Notes under the pieces: generated by a model
The model's database searches: none
Told to the model about the DNA's origin: nothing
The model's input: the letters and a program-made list of their open reading frames with translations, nothing else
Position numbers and translations under genes: made by a program
Part shown: positions 1 through 6,916 of the stretch, one piece after another
How the letters are laid out: each line of letters opens with the position of its first letter
Position numbering within the stretch: position 1 is the first letter of the stretch
Assembly: GCA_018606725.1 (NCBI GenBank)
Contig: JAGYID010000028.1
Coordinates: 1-32,576 of the forward strand
Source of the DNA: Acidobacteriota bacterium
GTDB taxonomy: Bacteria > Acidobacteriota > Polarisedimenticolia > Gp22-AA2
Direction of reading: 5' to 3'
DNA length: 32,576 nt

Positions 1-1
1 T

Positions 2-160
2 CGTCGCGAGACCGCGCAGATGGCCGTCATGACGGGCTCCCGCAGCGGCGAGGACCCGAAACGTATTCGACATACGTTGACGGGTGCGAGCCGCGAGGAG
101 GCCCGTCAGGGCGGCCAGATCCGCGGTCGCAGCAGAAGACCGGTGAGAATTCCGGGCTAG
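2..160 (+). other. possible 3' end of an unidentified plus-strand gene
   Basis: An open frame enters from the left edge and stops at TAG (158-160). The 52 visible residues are Arg/Gly/Ser-rich and match no family I know. Third-position G/C is lower than in the confident genes nearby, and the minus strand is also open across the same stretch, so coding is uncertain. One point in favour is that the stop is followed directly by AGGGCCTGTCCGG, resembling the repeat that starts at the stop codon of the arginine decarboxylase gene near 15.68 kb. Nothing else is visible in 1-174. Confidence 0.25.
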
Positions 161-181
161 GGCCTGTCCGGCCATCAGGCC
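157..181. repeat. diverged copy of intergenic repeat; small hairpin
   Basis: The plus strand reads CTAGGGCCTGTCCGG followed by CATCAGGCC. Six bases (GGCCTG, 161-166) pair with CAGGCC (176-181) around a nine-base loop, overlapping the stop codon of the FG-GAP gene. The AGGRGCCTGTCCGG part matches the better copies at 30.8 kb and 15.7 kb. There is no T-tract on either side, so it is not a typical intrinsic terminator. The copy is short and may be chance similarity. Confidence 0.35.
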
Positions 182-2025
182 GGGCCGCGCTCGTCCCGCG
201 GGCCGCGCGGCCGACTCTGCGGACCGGTCGGCTCCTGGATGGTGTGATAGCGGTCGGCGGGCAGCGCCCCGAGCGTCGTGACCCGGCCGCGCGGCCAGCG
301 AATTTCCACCCGATCGACTTGTCCGGCGGACCCGAGCCCGAACCGCAGTCGGGGATCGTTCGAGCACAGGTGCGAAGACCCGGCGTGCGTCTCGCTCATC
401 TGCCGGCGCCCGCCCGCGGTGATCGTCACCCGGGCACCGATGGCGCCGCGGTTCCGGCGGGCGCCGATCAGTCGGAAGCCGATCCAGTGATTCGACGAGG
501 GACTGTCGTTGCGCAACAGGCTCGGCGTCTCGTCAATGTTGTTGACGACAATATCGATGTCCCCGTCGTTGTCGAGATCTCCAAAGGCGGCGCCGCGGGC
601 GCTGTGCATCTCCTGGAAGCCGGGGCCGGCCTCGCCGGTCACTTCCCGGAAGCGGCCGTCCGCCTCGTTGTGGAACAGCTGGTTGCGCTGTTTCCAGGTT
701 GTGCCGGCCACGAACTTGTCGATCATCGGAAACACGTGACCGTTGGCGATGAACAGGTCGCGCCAGCCGTCATTGTCGTAGTCGAAGAACCCGGTCCCCC
801 AGCCGAGCGTCGGCAGGGTCGCGGTGCCGATCCCGGAGGAGAGCGCCACGTCGAGGAAAAACATCCCGCCTTCGTTGTGGTACAGCGTCGAGTAGTCGTG
901 CGAGAAGTTGGTCACGAACAGGTCCGGCCGGCCGTCGTTGTCGTAGTCCGCCGCGTCGACCCCCATGCTGGCCTGCGCGCGCCCTTCTTCGTTGTACGCG
1001 ACCCCGGCGATCGTCCCGATCTCCGTGAACCGCCCACCGCCGTCGTTGCGATAGAGGAAGTTCCGCGTCGAGTCGTTGGCCACGTAGAGATCGAGGTCGC
1101 CGTCCAGATCGAGGTCGGACCAGACGACCCCGAGGCCGTAGCCCGAGGGCACGGTGATCATCCCCGAGGTCTTCGTGACATCGCGGAATTTTCCGCCGCC
1201 CTCGTTGTGATAGAGATGTCCGAGCGAGTGCTTCAGGCCGCCGGGGCCGCAGATCACCGGAAAGCCGCGGTAGAAGCAGTTCGGCGCCGAGCCGGGGTTC
1301 GGCAGGGGAGGACCCTTGGGGTCGTAGTCGACGTAGTGCGACACGTACAGATCGATCCGGCCGTCGCCGTCGTAGTCGCCGAAGGCGGCGGCCGTGCTCA
1401 TGTCCCGACCGGTCAACCCCGAGCCGGTGGTGGCATCCCGGAACCTCAACCCCCCCTCGTTGTGGTACAGGATGTAATGCCCGAACCCGGTCACCAGCAG
1501 GTCGACCCTGCCGTCGTCGTCGTAGTCGCCGAAGGCGCAACCCTGCCCCCAGTAGCCGGGAGAGGCGACGCCGGCCTGTGACGTGACGTCCTCGAACGCC
1601 AGGCCGCCCCGGTTGCGGTACAGGGCGGCGCGCGGCGCCTCGCCAGGCGGGAACGGCCGGAGCCTCGAGCCGTTCGGCAGGAAGATATCGATCAGTCCGT
1701 CGTCATCGACATCCGACAGGCAGGCGCCGTTGCCGACGGTCTCCACGATCAGGGTCTTGTCGAGCTCGCCGCAGACATTGCGGAGCGTCAGTCCGGCCTG
1801 CGGCGCGAAGTTCACGAAGCGGGCCGCCCCGGGCCGCGGCGCGCCGGCCGCCGCCACAGCGCCATCGGCCGATGCCAGCGCGACCCCCAGGACCCAGGCG
1901 GCGCCTGCTCCCGCGACCACCGCGGCACCCGCGGCGGCGGCGACGCCCGGGCCCCGGCCGCGTCGTCCCGCCCTGCCGCGGCCGCCCTCACTCAGCCGAT
2001 TCGACGCCGGTCCGCTTGGCTTCAC
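175..2025 (-). CDS. secreted FG-GAP/VCBS repeat protein with C-terminal ASPIC/UnbV domain (CRTAC1 family)
   Basis: The 616-residue product starts at GTG (2025), preceded by AAGAGG. An Arg-rich N-terminus leads into an Ala/Val-rich hydrophobic stretch at about residues 28-52, which looks like a signal peptide or anchor, so the protein is probably exported. About seven FG-GAP repeats follow, each with a calcium-type loop such as DVDDDGLID, DYDDDGRVD, DLDLDGDLD or DYDNDGRPD and a nearby LYHNEGG-type motif, as expected of a beta-propeller. Residues about 520-595 form an ASPIC/UnbV domain (NRGAIGARV, then VEIRWPRG). Its start overlaps the end of the TPR gene by 38 bases, implying co-translation. 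Such TPR/CRTAC1 pairs recur in Acidobacteriota, where surface binding or adhesion is assumed; the ligand is unknown. Confidence 0.9.
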   Translation of the reverse strand: MKPSGPASNRLSEGGRGRAGRRGRGPGVAAAAGAAVVAGAGAAWVLGVALASADGAVAAAGAPRPGAARFVNFAPQAGLTLRNVCGELDKTLIVETVGNGACLSDVDDDGLIDIFLPNGSRLRPFPPGEAPRAALYRNRGGLAFEDVTSQAGVASPGYWGQGCAFGDYDDDGRVDLLVTGFGHYILYHNEGGLRFRDATTGSGLTGRDMSTAAAFGDYDGDGRIDLYVSHYVDYDPKGPPLPNPGSAPNCFYRGFPVICGPGGLKHSLGHLYHNEGGGKFRDVTKTSGMITVPSGYGLGVVWSDLDLDGDLDLYVANDSTRNFLYRNDGGGRFTEIGTIAGVAYNEEGRAQASMGVDAADYDNDGRPDLFVTNFSHDYSTLYHNEGGMFFLDVALSSGIGTATLPTLGWGTGFFDYDNDGWRDLFIANGHVFPMIDKFVAGTTWKQRNQLFHNEADGRFREVTGEAGPGFQEMHSARGAAFGDLDNDGDIDIVVNNIDETPSLLRNDSPSSNHWIGFRLIGARRNRGAIGARVTITAGGRRQMSETHAGSSHLCSNDPRLRFGLGSAGQVDRVEIRWPRGRVTTLGALPADRYHTIQEPTGPQSRPRGPRDERGPA

Positions 2026-3253
2026 GCAGCCTCTTCAAGATCTCGCCGTGCATGGCGAATTGTGATTCCGCTTCGGCGCGCCGGCCGGTGCGCAGCAACA
2101 GCTGGCCGAGGGCATAGTGCGCCTTCGGGTTGAGCGGGTCGAGCGACAGGGACCGGCGCAGGAGCTTCTCGGCCTCGTCGAGCCCGCCCTGCTCGCTCAG
2201 AATGGTGGCGGTGTAGTAGATGGCGTAAGGGTCGGACGGTGACAGGCGGCTCGCCGCCCGGAAGGCCTCGAGCGCCTCGGCCTTGCGGTTCTGATACAGG
2301 AGCGCCTTGCCGAGGTAGAGGAATCCCTCGGCGTCCTGCGGGTCGAGCTCGGTGGCGCGCCGGAAATCGGCGATCACATCGTCGTATTGCATCCGCTCGC
2401 GCGCCTGCTTGCCGAGCTGCAGGTACAGCCGCGCGTCCTCGAGCCCGCGGGCCAGGGCGTCGCGCAGCACCTGTTCCGAGCGTTCCGGGTGGCCGTATTT
2501 CGACAGCGCGTCGGCGTGCTTCATCAGCAGGGTGACGTCGTCGGGGGTCTCGGCGAGCGCCTCCTGCTGCAACGCGATCCCTTCCTCGTACCGCTGCTGG
2601 CGGATGCGCAGGTCGGCCAGGTTGGCCTTGGCGCGGGCCGAGTGCGGGTCGGCCGCCACGGCGCTCTCCAGGCGCCGCGCCGCCTCGTCGTACTCGTCGT
2701 GCGCCAGGAACAGCAGGCCGATCTCGGTCAGGGAGACCGCGTCGCCGGGCTGGAGGGCCAGCTCTTTCTCGAACTGGTTTTGCGCCTGCTGGGAGCGGCC
2801 GGCCTTCAGATGGATCAGACCCATGGCCCGGTGGATGCCGGGCCGCGACGGATCGGCCTGGGCGACCTGGCGGAACTGCGACAGCGCCTCCTCCTCGCGC
2901 CCGAGCGCGTCGAGGAGCTCGCCGCGCAGGGAGCGCGCATCGTGCGAGCGCGGGTCGGCCTCGATGGCGGCGCCGACCTCGTCGAGCGCCTCCTGGGCGC
3001 GGCCGGTGGCGCGCAGGGCCAGGGCCAGCTCGTAGTGCAGCGTGAAATCGCCGGGCGCGCGCCGGGCCAGGTCGCCGAGGATGGCCGCCGCCTCGGCCGG
3101 GTGTCCCGCCTCGCGCAGGCGCCGGGCTTCGGCGAGCCGGGCCGCCGGATCGCCGCCGCAGGCCAGATCGCCGATCGCCAGCCCCAGGTAGAGCGCCACG
3201 AGGAACGTCCAGGCCAGCGCGGTCGCGCCGCGCGCTTCGCGGCCGATGGTCAT
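1988..3253 (-). CDS. TPR protein with N-terminal membrane anchor
   Basis: The product has 421 residues from ATG (3253). A longer open frame would run back into the cold-shock gene, so I reject that start. A hydrophobic stretch at about residues 11-31 ends near a single Cys (GDLACGG), giving a signal anchor or a poor lipobox. The rest is helical TPR-type repeats, about ten by eye, with recurring A-x-x-x-Y/F-x-x-A-L patterns and 34-residue spacing (for example ARAKANLADLRIRQQRYEEG). It is probably a periplasm-facing scaffold. No Shine-Dalgarno sequence precedes the ATG, but an extended -10 lies 9 bases upstream, so the mRNA may be nearly leaderless. It is translationally coupled to the downstream FG-GAP gene. 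Confidence 0.88.
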   Translation of the reverse strand: MTIGREARGATALAWTFLVALYLGLAIGDLACGGDPAARLAEARRLREAGHPAEAAAILGDLARRAPGDFTLHYELALALRATGRAQEALDEVGAAIEADPRSHDARSLRGELLDALGREEEALSQFRQVAQADPSRPGIHRAMGLIHLKAGRSQQAQNQFEKELALQPGDAVSLTEIGLLFLAHDEYDEAARRLESAVAADPHSARAKANLADLRIRQQRYEEGIALQQEALAETPDDVTLLMKHADALSKYGHPERSEQVLRDALARGLEDARLYLQLGKQARERMQYDDVIADFRRATELDPQDAEGFLYLGKALLYQNRKAEALEAFRAASRLSPSDPYAIYYTATILSEQGGLDEAEKLLRRSLSLDPLNPKAHYALGQLLLRTGRRAEAESQFAMHGEILKRLREAKRTGVESAE

Positions 3254-3262
3254 CGTCAGGGC

Positions 3263-3271
3263 ATCGTAGCA
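3263..3271 (-). promoter_or_regulatory. extended -10 promoter element upstream of the TPR gene
   Basis: On the minus strand TGC-TACGAT lies nine bases before the ATG at 3253. No convincing -35 is present. It sits after the intrinsic terminator of the cold-shock gene, where a new promoter is needed. Confidence 0.4.
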
Positions 3272-3298
3272 TCTTTGCGTCGCAGGCATGGCGGCGTG

Positions 3299-3334
3299 GA
3301 AAACAAGGCCGCCCGGGGTGTCGGCCCCGGGCGG
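3299..3334 (-). terminator. intrinsic terminator downstream of the cold-shock gene
   Basis: On the minus strand a perfect 10-bp stem (CCGCCCGGGG with CCCCGGGCGG, 3309-3334) encloses a six-base loop and is followed by CCTTGTTTT. It lies 59 bases after the cold-shock stop codon and separates that gene from the TPR gene. Confidence 0.8.
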
Positions 3335-3392
3335 TTGTGGACGACCAGGATGTGCGGAACCCTGGAAGGTGACACCAGCACGACTTCGTGCG

Positions 3393-3593
3393 TCAGAGCT
3401 TGGTGACGTTCGCGGCCTGCAGTCCCTTGGGGCCCTGCGTGACTTCGAACTCCACCGCCTGGCCCTCGTCCAGGGTCTTGTAGCCGTCACCCTGGATGGC
3501 GGAGAAGTGCACGAAGATGTCCGTGCCGTCCTCCTGCTGGATGAAACCGTAGCCCTTGCTGTTGTTGAACCACTTCACTTTGCCCCTGGCCAC
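3393..3593 (-). CDS. cold-shock domain protein (CspA family)
   Basis: This 66-residue single-domain protein is the usual CspA length. It contains both nucleic-acid-binding motifs: RNP1 as KGYGFI (residues 13-18) and RNP2 as DIFVHFSAI (25-33), with the aromatic residues that stack on single-stranded RNA or DNA. The family acts in the cytoplasm as RNA chaperones that melt secondary structure. The start codon is GTG (3593) with a very strong Shine-Dalgarno sequence, AAAGGAGGG, seven bases upstream. The gene stands alone between its own terminator (3299-3334) and a 5' leader of about 125-160 bases that contains a terminator-like hairpin (3674-3707). That layout suggests post-initiation control, but whether this copy is cold-induced cannot be read from the sequence. 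Confidence 0.97.
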   Translation of the reverse strand: MARGKVKWFNNSKGYGFIQQEDGTDIFVHFSAIQGDGYKTLDEGQAVEFEVTQGPKGLQAANVTKL

Positions 3594-3673
3594 TGCGGTG
3601 AAACCCTCCTTTCAAGATCGCGGTGCCGAAGCCGGACGCCGCCGCGAGCGCCTCGAGCCAGCCCGACCGGAAC

Positions 3674-3707
3674 AAAAAAAAAGCCACAAAAGCAACGGCT
3701 CTTGTGG
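3674..3707 (-). terminator. terminator-like hairpin with T9 tract in the cold-shock leader
   Basis: On the minus strand CCACAAGAGC pairs with GCTTTTGTGG (10 bp, one G-T) around the four-base loop CGTT, then C and nine T. It lies 78 bases after the stop of the upstream HAMP-like gene and 80 bases before the cold-shock start. It may simply end the upstream transcript. However, the only promoter-like sequences I see for the cold-shock gene lie upstream of it, so it could also be a leader attenuator. Confidence 0.75.
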
Positions 3708-3759
3708 TGGTCGCGCCATCGGCTCGATAGTCTATCCCGGAGAACTGAAAAGCGGCGTA

Positions 3760-3788
3760 AGTGTGCCCCCACGCCCGGGGGTTGTCAA
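3760..3788 (-). promoter_or_regulatory. candidate cold-shock gene promoter
   Basis: On the minus strand TTGACA (3783-3788) is followed after 17 bases by CACACT (3760-3765). The -35 is perfect and the -10 weak. The -35 overlaps the stop codon of the HAMP-like gene. A second possible -10, TAGACT, lies at 3729-3734 inside the small inverted repeat GATAG-A-CTATC (3726-3736). Either would give a leader that includes the 3674-3707 hairpin. Confidence 0.45.
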
Positions 3789-4501
3789 GGAAGTTCTCGC
3801 CCCGGCGGGGCCATCGGGACAGCCGCGCCGAGCAGGTTGCGCTTGCGCTCGCGCTGGTTCTGCAGCTCGCCCGCGACCTGGCGCAGCATCAGCAGCGCGC
3901 CCTCGCGATTGCCCGACTCGAGCTCTCTGGCGATCACCCGGAGCTGCCCTTCCACACCCTGCATGGCGCTCAGGTCCTGATCGATCTGTTCGCAGGCGGA
4001 GCGGGTGGCGGCGTTGAATGCCTCCTCCATCTCCCGGAAGTTGTCGTGCTTGCGCAGCGCCACCCGCACGCCCCAGCGGCCGGACTCGAAGTCCCTCAGT
4101 CCGCGGGTCACCTTGTAGACCACGCCGGCGGTCTTGTGGGTTTCGAGGATTTCGATGACGAACACGGCGGCGACGAAGATGATGCCGACCGCCACCAGGT
4201 AGAGCACGGACCGGCTGTCGTCGAGGACGTCGCCGCGCAGGGCGCCCGGCGCCTTCTGCGCCAGCGTACGCGCCGTCTCCAGCGACAGGAGATGGAACAG
4301 GGCGGCCGCAAACGCCAGGAGGAAGGCCATCCCCAGCACCGCGACGATCGCCGAGCGCAGCTGGTAGGCGGAATCCACCAGATAGGTGCGGCGCCGCCCG
4401 AGGAAGCGCCCGAACAGCGGCCCGAGGCGGCCACCGGGCGCGCTCGTCACGCCGGTGCTCCCGGCCATCAGACCGGACGGGCGTCCATCCTGCTCCGCCA
4501 T
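3785..4501 (-). CDS. two-TM membrane protein with HAMP-like region, function unknown
   Basis: The product has 238 residues from ATG (4501). An upstream TTG in the same frame is excluded because it forms the -35 box. Two hydrophobic segments (about residues 51-75 and 98-118) flank a short loop. A HAMP-like stretch follows (VTRGLRDFESGRWGVRVALR), with a predicted helical or coiled-coil C-terminus rich in Glu/Gln/Arg. There is no kinase, methyl-accepting or cyclase output domain. It resembles short HAMP-only membrane proteins and may be a signalling subunit or envelope protein; I cannot assign a role. It is divergent from the M49-like peptidase across a palindrome. Confidence 0.75.
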   Translation of the reverse strand: MAEQDGRPSGLMAGSTGVTSAPGGRLGPLFGRFLGRRRTYLVDSAYQLRSAIVAVLGMAFLLAFAAALFHLLSLETARTLAQKAPGALRGDVLDDSRSVLYLVAVGIIFVAAVFVIEILETHKTAGVVYKVTRGLRDFESGRWGVRVALRKHDNFREMEEAFNAATRSACEQIDQDLSAMQGVEGQLRVIARELESGNREGALLMLRQVAGELQNQRERKRNLLGAAVPMAPPGRELP

Positions 4502-4508
4502 GTGGCGC

Positions 4509-4537
4509 AATATAGGCCCCGATCCGACCCTTGTCAA
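4509..4537 (-). promoter_or_regulatory. consensus sigma-70-type promoter giving a leaderless mRNA
   Basis: On the minus strand TTGACA (4532-4537), a 17-base spacer and TATATT (4509-4514) form an almost perfect promoter. Exactly seven bases separate the -10 from the A of the ATG at 4501, so the predicted +1 falls on or beside the start codon. Confidence 0.75.
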
Positions 4538-4543
4538 ACAAGC

Positions 4544-4555
4544 TCAATCGATTGA
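4544..4555. promoter_or_regulatory. 12-bp perfect palindrome, possible operator
   Basis: TCAATCGATTGA is its own reverse complement. It lies between two divergent promoters, six bases upstream of the left -35 and fifteen upstream of the right -35. This AT-containing symmetric site stands out in GC-rich DNA and suits a dimeric regulator, but no regulator gene is adjacent. Confidence 0.4.
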
Positions 4556-4570
4556 ATAACATGGAGTGAT

Positions 4571-4599
4571 TTGATGGTGCGGGGCTTCTCTGCTACAGT
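4571..4599 (+). promoter_or_regulatory. candidate promoter of the M49-like peptidase
   Basis: TTGATG (4571-4576), a 17-base spacer and TACAGT (4594-4599), preceded by TGC (an extended -10). The predicted leader is about 25 bases and carries GGGAGA before the ATG at 4631. Confidence 0.5.
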
Positions 4600-4630
4600 C
4601 CCCGGGGCGTTGCGACATGGGAGACCTCGG

Positions 4631-6304
4631 ATGAAAGCCTTGACGGAGCTGCTTCCCTGGACGATCGCATTGATGTTGACCCTCCTGGCGGGCGGCGGAC
4701 GGCCCGCCGGCGCCCTCGAGAAGAACGAGAAGGACATCCGGGATCGCCTCAAGGTCTACGCGCCGGTCAAGCTGACGGCCGACATGTCCGGCCTGTCGAC
4801 GCACGACCGGGAGGCGCTCGGCAAGATCGTCACCGCCGTGAACGCCGTCGATGCGATCTTCTGGAAGCAGATGGGCCGCCAGGCGATCGAGGCGCGCGCC
4901 GCCTTCGCGAAGGCCACCGATCCGATCGACATCCTGTACCGCGACTTCATCGCCATCAATTACGGTCCGTTCGACGTCCGCAAGGACAATGAGCGCTTCA
5001 TCGCAGTCGCCGGCGACGCGGGGCCGCGCCTGCCCGGCGCCGGCTTCTATCCGGAGGACATGACCAAGGGGGAGTTCGAGGCCCGGCTTCAGGGGCATCC
5101 CGGGCTGCGCGAGGAGTTCGAGAAGATCAACACCCTCATCCGCCGCATCGACGGGACACCGGTGGCGATCCCGTTCGAGAGGGTCTACCTCGACGAGCTG
5201 ACCGCCGCCGCCCGTGCGCTCCAGGACGCCGCGGCGCTGGTCGACAACACCAGTCTGCGCCGCTATCTGTCGCTGCGCGCCGAGGCGCTCCTCAAGGGGG
5301 ATTTCTACGCGTCCGAGCTCGCCTGGCTCGATCTGAAGGGGAATGCCATCGATGTGGTCATCGGACCGATCGAGACCTACGACGATGCGCTCCTGGGCAT
5401 GAAGGCATCGTACGAGGGCGCCGCCATGCTCAAGGACGCGAAACAGAGCCGGGCGCTCGATGTCTACAAGCAGAATCTCGAGGGGATGGCGCAGGCGTTG
5501 CCGGTCGAGGCGCGCTTCCGGAAGGCCAACACCGGCACCGGCAACGTCCTGGAGATCGTCAATATCGTCCGCTTCTCGGGCGACTTCAACGCCGGCATCA
5601 AGACGATTGCAGCGTCGCTGCCGAACGACGAACGGGTCATCCAGGAAAAGGGGGCGAAAAAGCAGATCTACAAGAATGTCCTGGAGGCGAAATTCGACGC
5701 CATCCTGCAGCCGATCGGGCGCCTGTTCCTGAGCAGGAAGGACCAGCCGAAGGTCACCCGCGACGCGTTCGTCACCAACACGCTCCTGCACGAGCTGTCG
5801 CACACGCTCGGGGTCGATTACGTCGCCGGCAAGGGGGACCTGACCGTCCGCAAGGCGCTCAAGGAGCGCTACTCGGCGATCGAGGAGGCCAAGGCCGACG
5901 TCGTCGGCATCTTCATCGTGCAATACCTGCACGCCAAGGAGATCCTGACCGACGACGAGGCGGACGAGAACTACGTCACCTACCTGGCCGGCCTGTTCCG
6001 CTCGGTCCGCTTCGGAACCGCCGAAGCGCACGGGCAGGGGACGGCGGTGCAGATCAACTTCCTGCTGCGCGAAGGCGGGATCGAGCGCGACGCGAAGAGC
6101 GGCGAGTGGTCGGTGCATCCGCGCAAGTTCGAGCCGGCGGTCGCCCTGCTGGCGAAGGAGCTGCTGGAGATCGAGGGGACCGGCGACTACGACCGCGCCG
6201 GAGCGCTGCTCGAGGCGATGGGCAAACTGGACGCCGTCACCCAGGAGGCGCTGAAGCGGACCGACGCCGTGCCGGTCGACGTGACGTTCACCTACCCGAT
6301 GTGA
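4631..6304 (+). CDS. secreted zinc metallopeptidase, dipeptidyl-peptidase III-like (M49-like)
   Basis: The product has 557 residues from ATG (4631), preceded by GGGAGA eight bases upstream. The first ~30 residues (MKALTELLPWTIALMLTLLA, ending in GALEK) form a signal peptide, so it acts in the periplasm or outside. HELSH at residues 387-391 supplies the two His ligands and catalytic Glu, and EEAKAD at 418-423 supplies the downstream Glu ligand. This arrangement and the ~550-residue length match bacterial relatives of dipeptidyl peptidase III. Classical members have HELLGH, with one more residue between the His residues. Substrate specificity is unknown. The gene ends 45 bases from a convergent small gene, and no terminator is visible between them. 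Confidence 0.8.
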   Translation: MKALTELLPWTIALMLTLLAGGGRPAGALEKNEKDIRDRLKVYAPVKLTADMSGLSTHDREALGKIVTAVNAVDAIFWKQMGRQAIEARAAFAKATDPIDILYRDFIAINYGPFDVRKDNERFIAVAGDAGPRLPGAGFYPEDMTKGEFEARLQGHPGLREEFEKINTLIRRIDGTPVAIPFERVYLDELTAAARALQDAAALVDNTSLRRYLSLRAEALLKGDFYASELAWLDLKGNAIDVVIGPIETYDDALLGMKASYEGAAMLKDAKQSRALDVYKQNLEGMAQALPVEARFRKANTGTGNVLEIVNIVRFSGDFNAGIKTIAASLPNDERVIQEKGAKKQIYKNVLEAKFDAILQPIGRLFLSRKDQPKVTRDAFVTNTLLHELSHTLGVDYVAGKGDLTVRKALKERYSAIEEAKADVVGIFIVQYLHAKEILTDDEADENYVTYLAGLFRSVRFGTAEAHGQGTAVQINFLLREGGIERDAKSGEWSVHPRKFEPAVALLAKELLEIEGTGDYDRAGALLEAMGKLDAVTQEALKRTDAVPVDVTFTYPM

Positions 6305-6349
6305 CGCGGTCGGCCTTGGTCAGCGCCGATCAGCTCCATCAAGCGACGC

Positions 6350-6640
6350 TCAGCGGGGCGCGACCTGCTTCTTCGCGGCGGCGATCTCTTTTTCGAGGCG
6401 GGTCTTCTTCTCGAGAAGCGCGGCCACGTCGGCGGTGGTGTCGGTGCCGGTCATTCCCGCCATGCGTCCCGCCTGGGCCATCTGGGCGTTGACCTGCGCC
6501 AGCTCCTGCTCGAGGTCCTTGAGGTGCTCCTCCTCGGCGCTCATCGCGGTCGGGAGAAGAGTGAAGTGGCCGGTCTTGACGTAATTGAAGCCGATCCAGA
6601 CGACGGCGAGTACCACGATCAGGAGCACGACCTTCTTCAT
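6350..6640 (-). CDS. small membrane-anchored coiled-coil protein, unknown function
   Basis: The product has 96 residues from ATG (6640), with GGAGG five bases upstream. A single hydrophobic segment at residues 4-19 (VVLLIVVLAVVWIGFNY) follows two Lys, giving a signal anchor. Residues 34-92 are charged and heptad-like (EEEHLKDLEQELAQVNAQMA, then LEKKTRLEKEIAAAKKQ), predicting a coiled coil. A much longer antisense frame runs upstream but lies opposite the ETF-QO gene and tRNA-Sec, so I reject it. I recognise no family. Confidence 0.7.
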   Translation of the reverse strand: MKKVVLLIVVLAVVWIGFNYVKTGHFTLLPTAMSAEEEHLKDLEQELAQVNAQMAQAGRMAGMTGTDTTADVAALLEKKTRLEKEIAAAKKQVAPR

Positions 6641-6715
6641 CGCGACCTCCATGCGGCCGGAACGGCGCGCCCGGGGGAGGACGATGACCGGGCGGCGGTC
6701 CCGAGAGGGAGAGCG

Positions 6716-6813
6716 TGGCGGAAGCGTGTGGGAATCGAACCCACCGAAGCCGGGTTCCCCCGGCTCCCAACGGATTTGAAGTCCGCGCAGGACACCAGCC
6801 CCGAGGCGCTTCC
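6716..6813 (-). tRNA. selC: tRNA-Sec (anticodon UCA), selC
   Basis: This 98-base gene has encoded CCA and the special shape of selenocysteine tRNA. The acceptor is GGAAGCG with CGCTTCC. The D-stem has six pairs closed by TGGT. The anticodon arm CGGA-CTTCAAA-TCCG carries anticodon TCA, which reads UGA. The long variable arm has a 7-bp stem (AGCCGGG with CCCGGCT), and the T-arm is GTGGG-TTCGATT-CCCAC. The acceptor start and anticodon loop match Escherichia coli selC. The eighth acceptor pair appears to be a C-A mismatch. No selA, selB or selD lies in this window. Confidence 0.96.
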
Positions 6814-6824
6814 GATGGCGCGCG

Positions 6825-6833
6825 TAGTCTATC
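6825..6833 (-). promoter_or_regulatory. extended -10 element upstream of tRNA-Sec
   Basis: On the minus strand TGA-TAGACT lies eleven bases before the first base of the tRNA, giving a short 5' leader. No good -35 is seen at normal spacing. The same TGA-TAGA-T form occurs upstream of addB. Confidence 0.45.
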
Positions 6834-6845
6834 ACCGGCGCCGCG

Positions 6846-6851
6846 TATAAT
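6846..6851 (+). promoter_or_regulatory. TATAAT -10 box upstream of ETF-QO
   Basis: A perfect TATAAT lies 65 bases before the ETF-QO start in GC-rich sequence. No clear -35 is visible at 16-18 bases. It would drive the ETF-QO, CNNM and phosphodiesterase run. Confidence 0.4.
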
Positions 6852-6916
6852 GCCGCGCGCAGGTGAAGCCGGCGGCGCCGGGACGTTCCCGGAGGCCGCG
6901 GCGGGCGGGGGCGGCG

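Noticed and set aside
244-1581. Plus-strand frame of 445 codons opposite the FG-GAP protein
   Set aside because: It is a mirror of the repeated Asp/Gly-rich propeller codons, giving Val/Glu/Pro-rich repeats with no family match.
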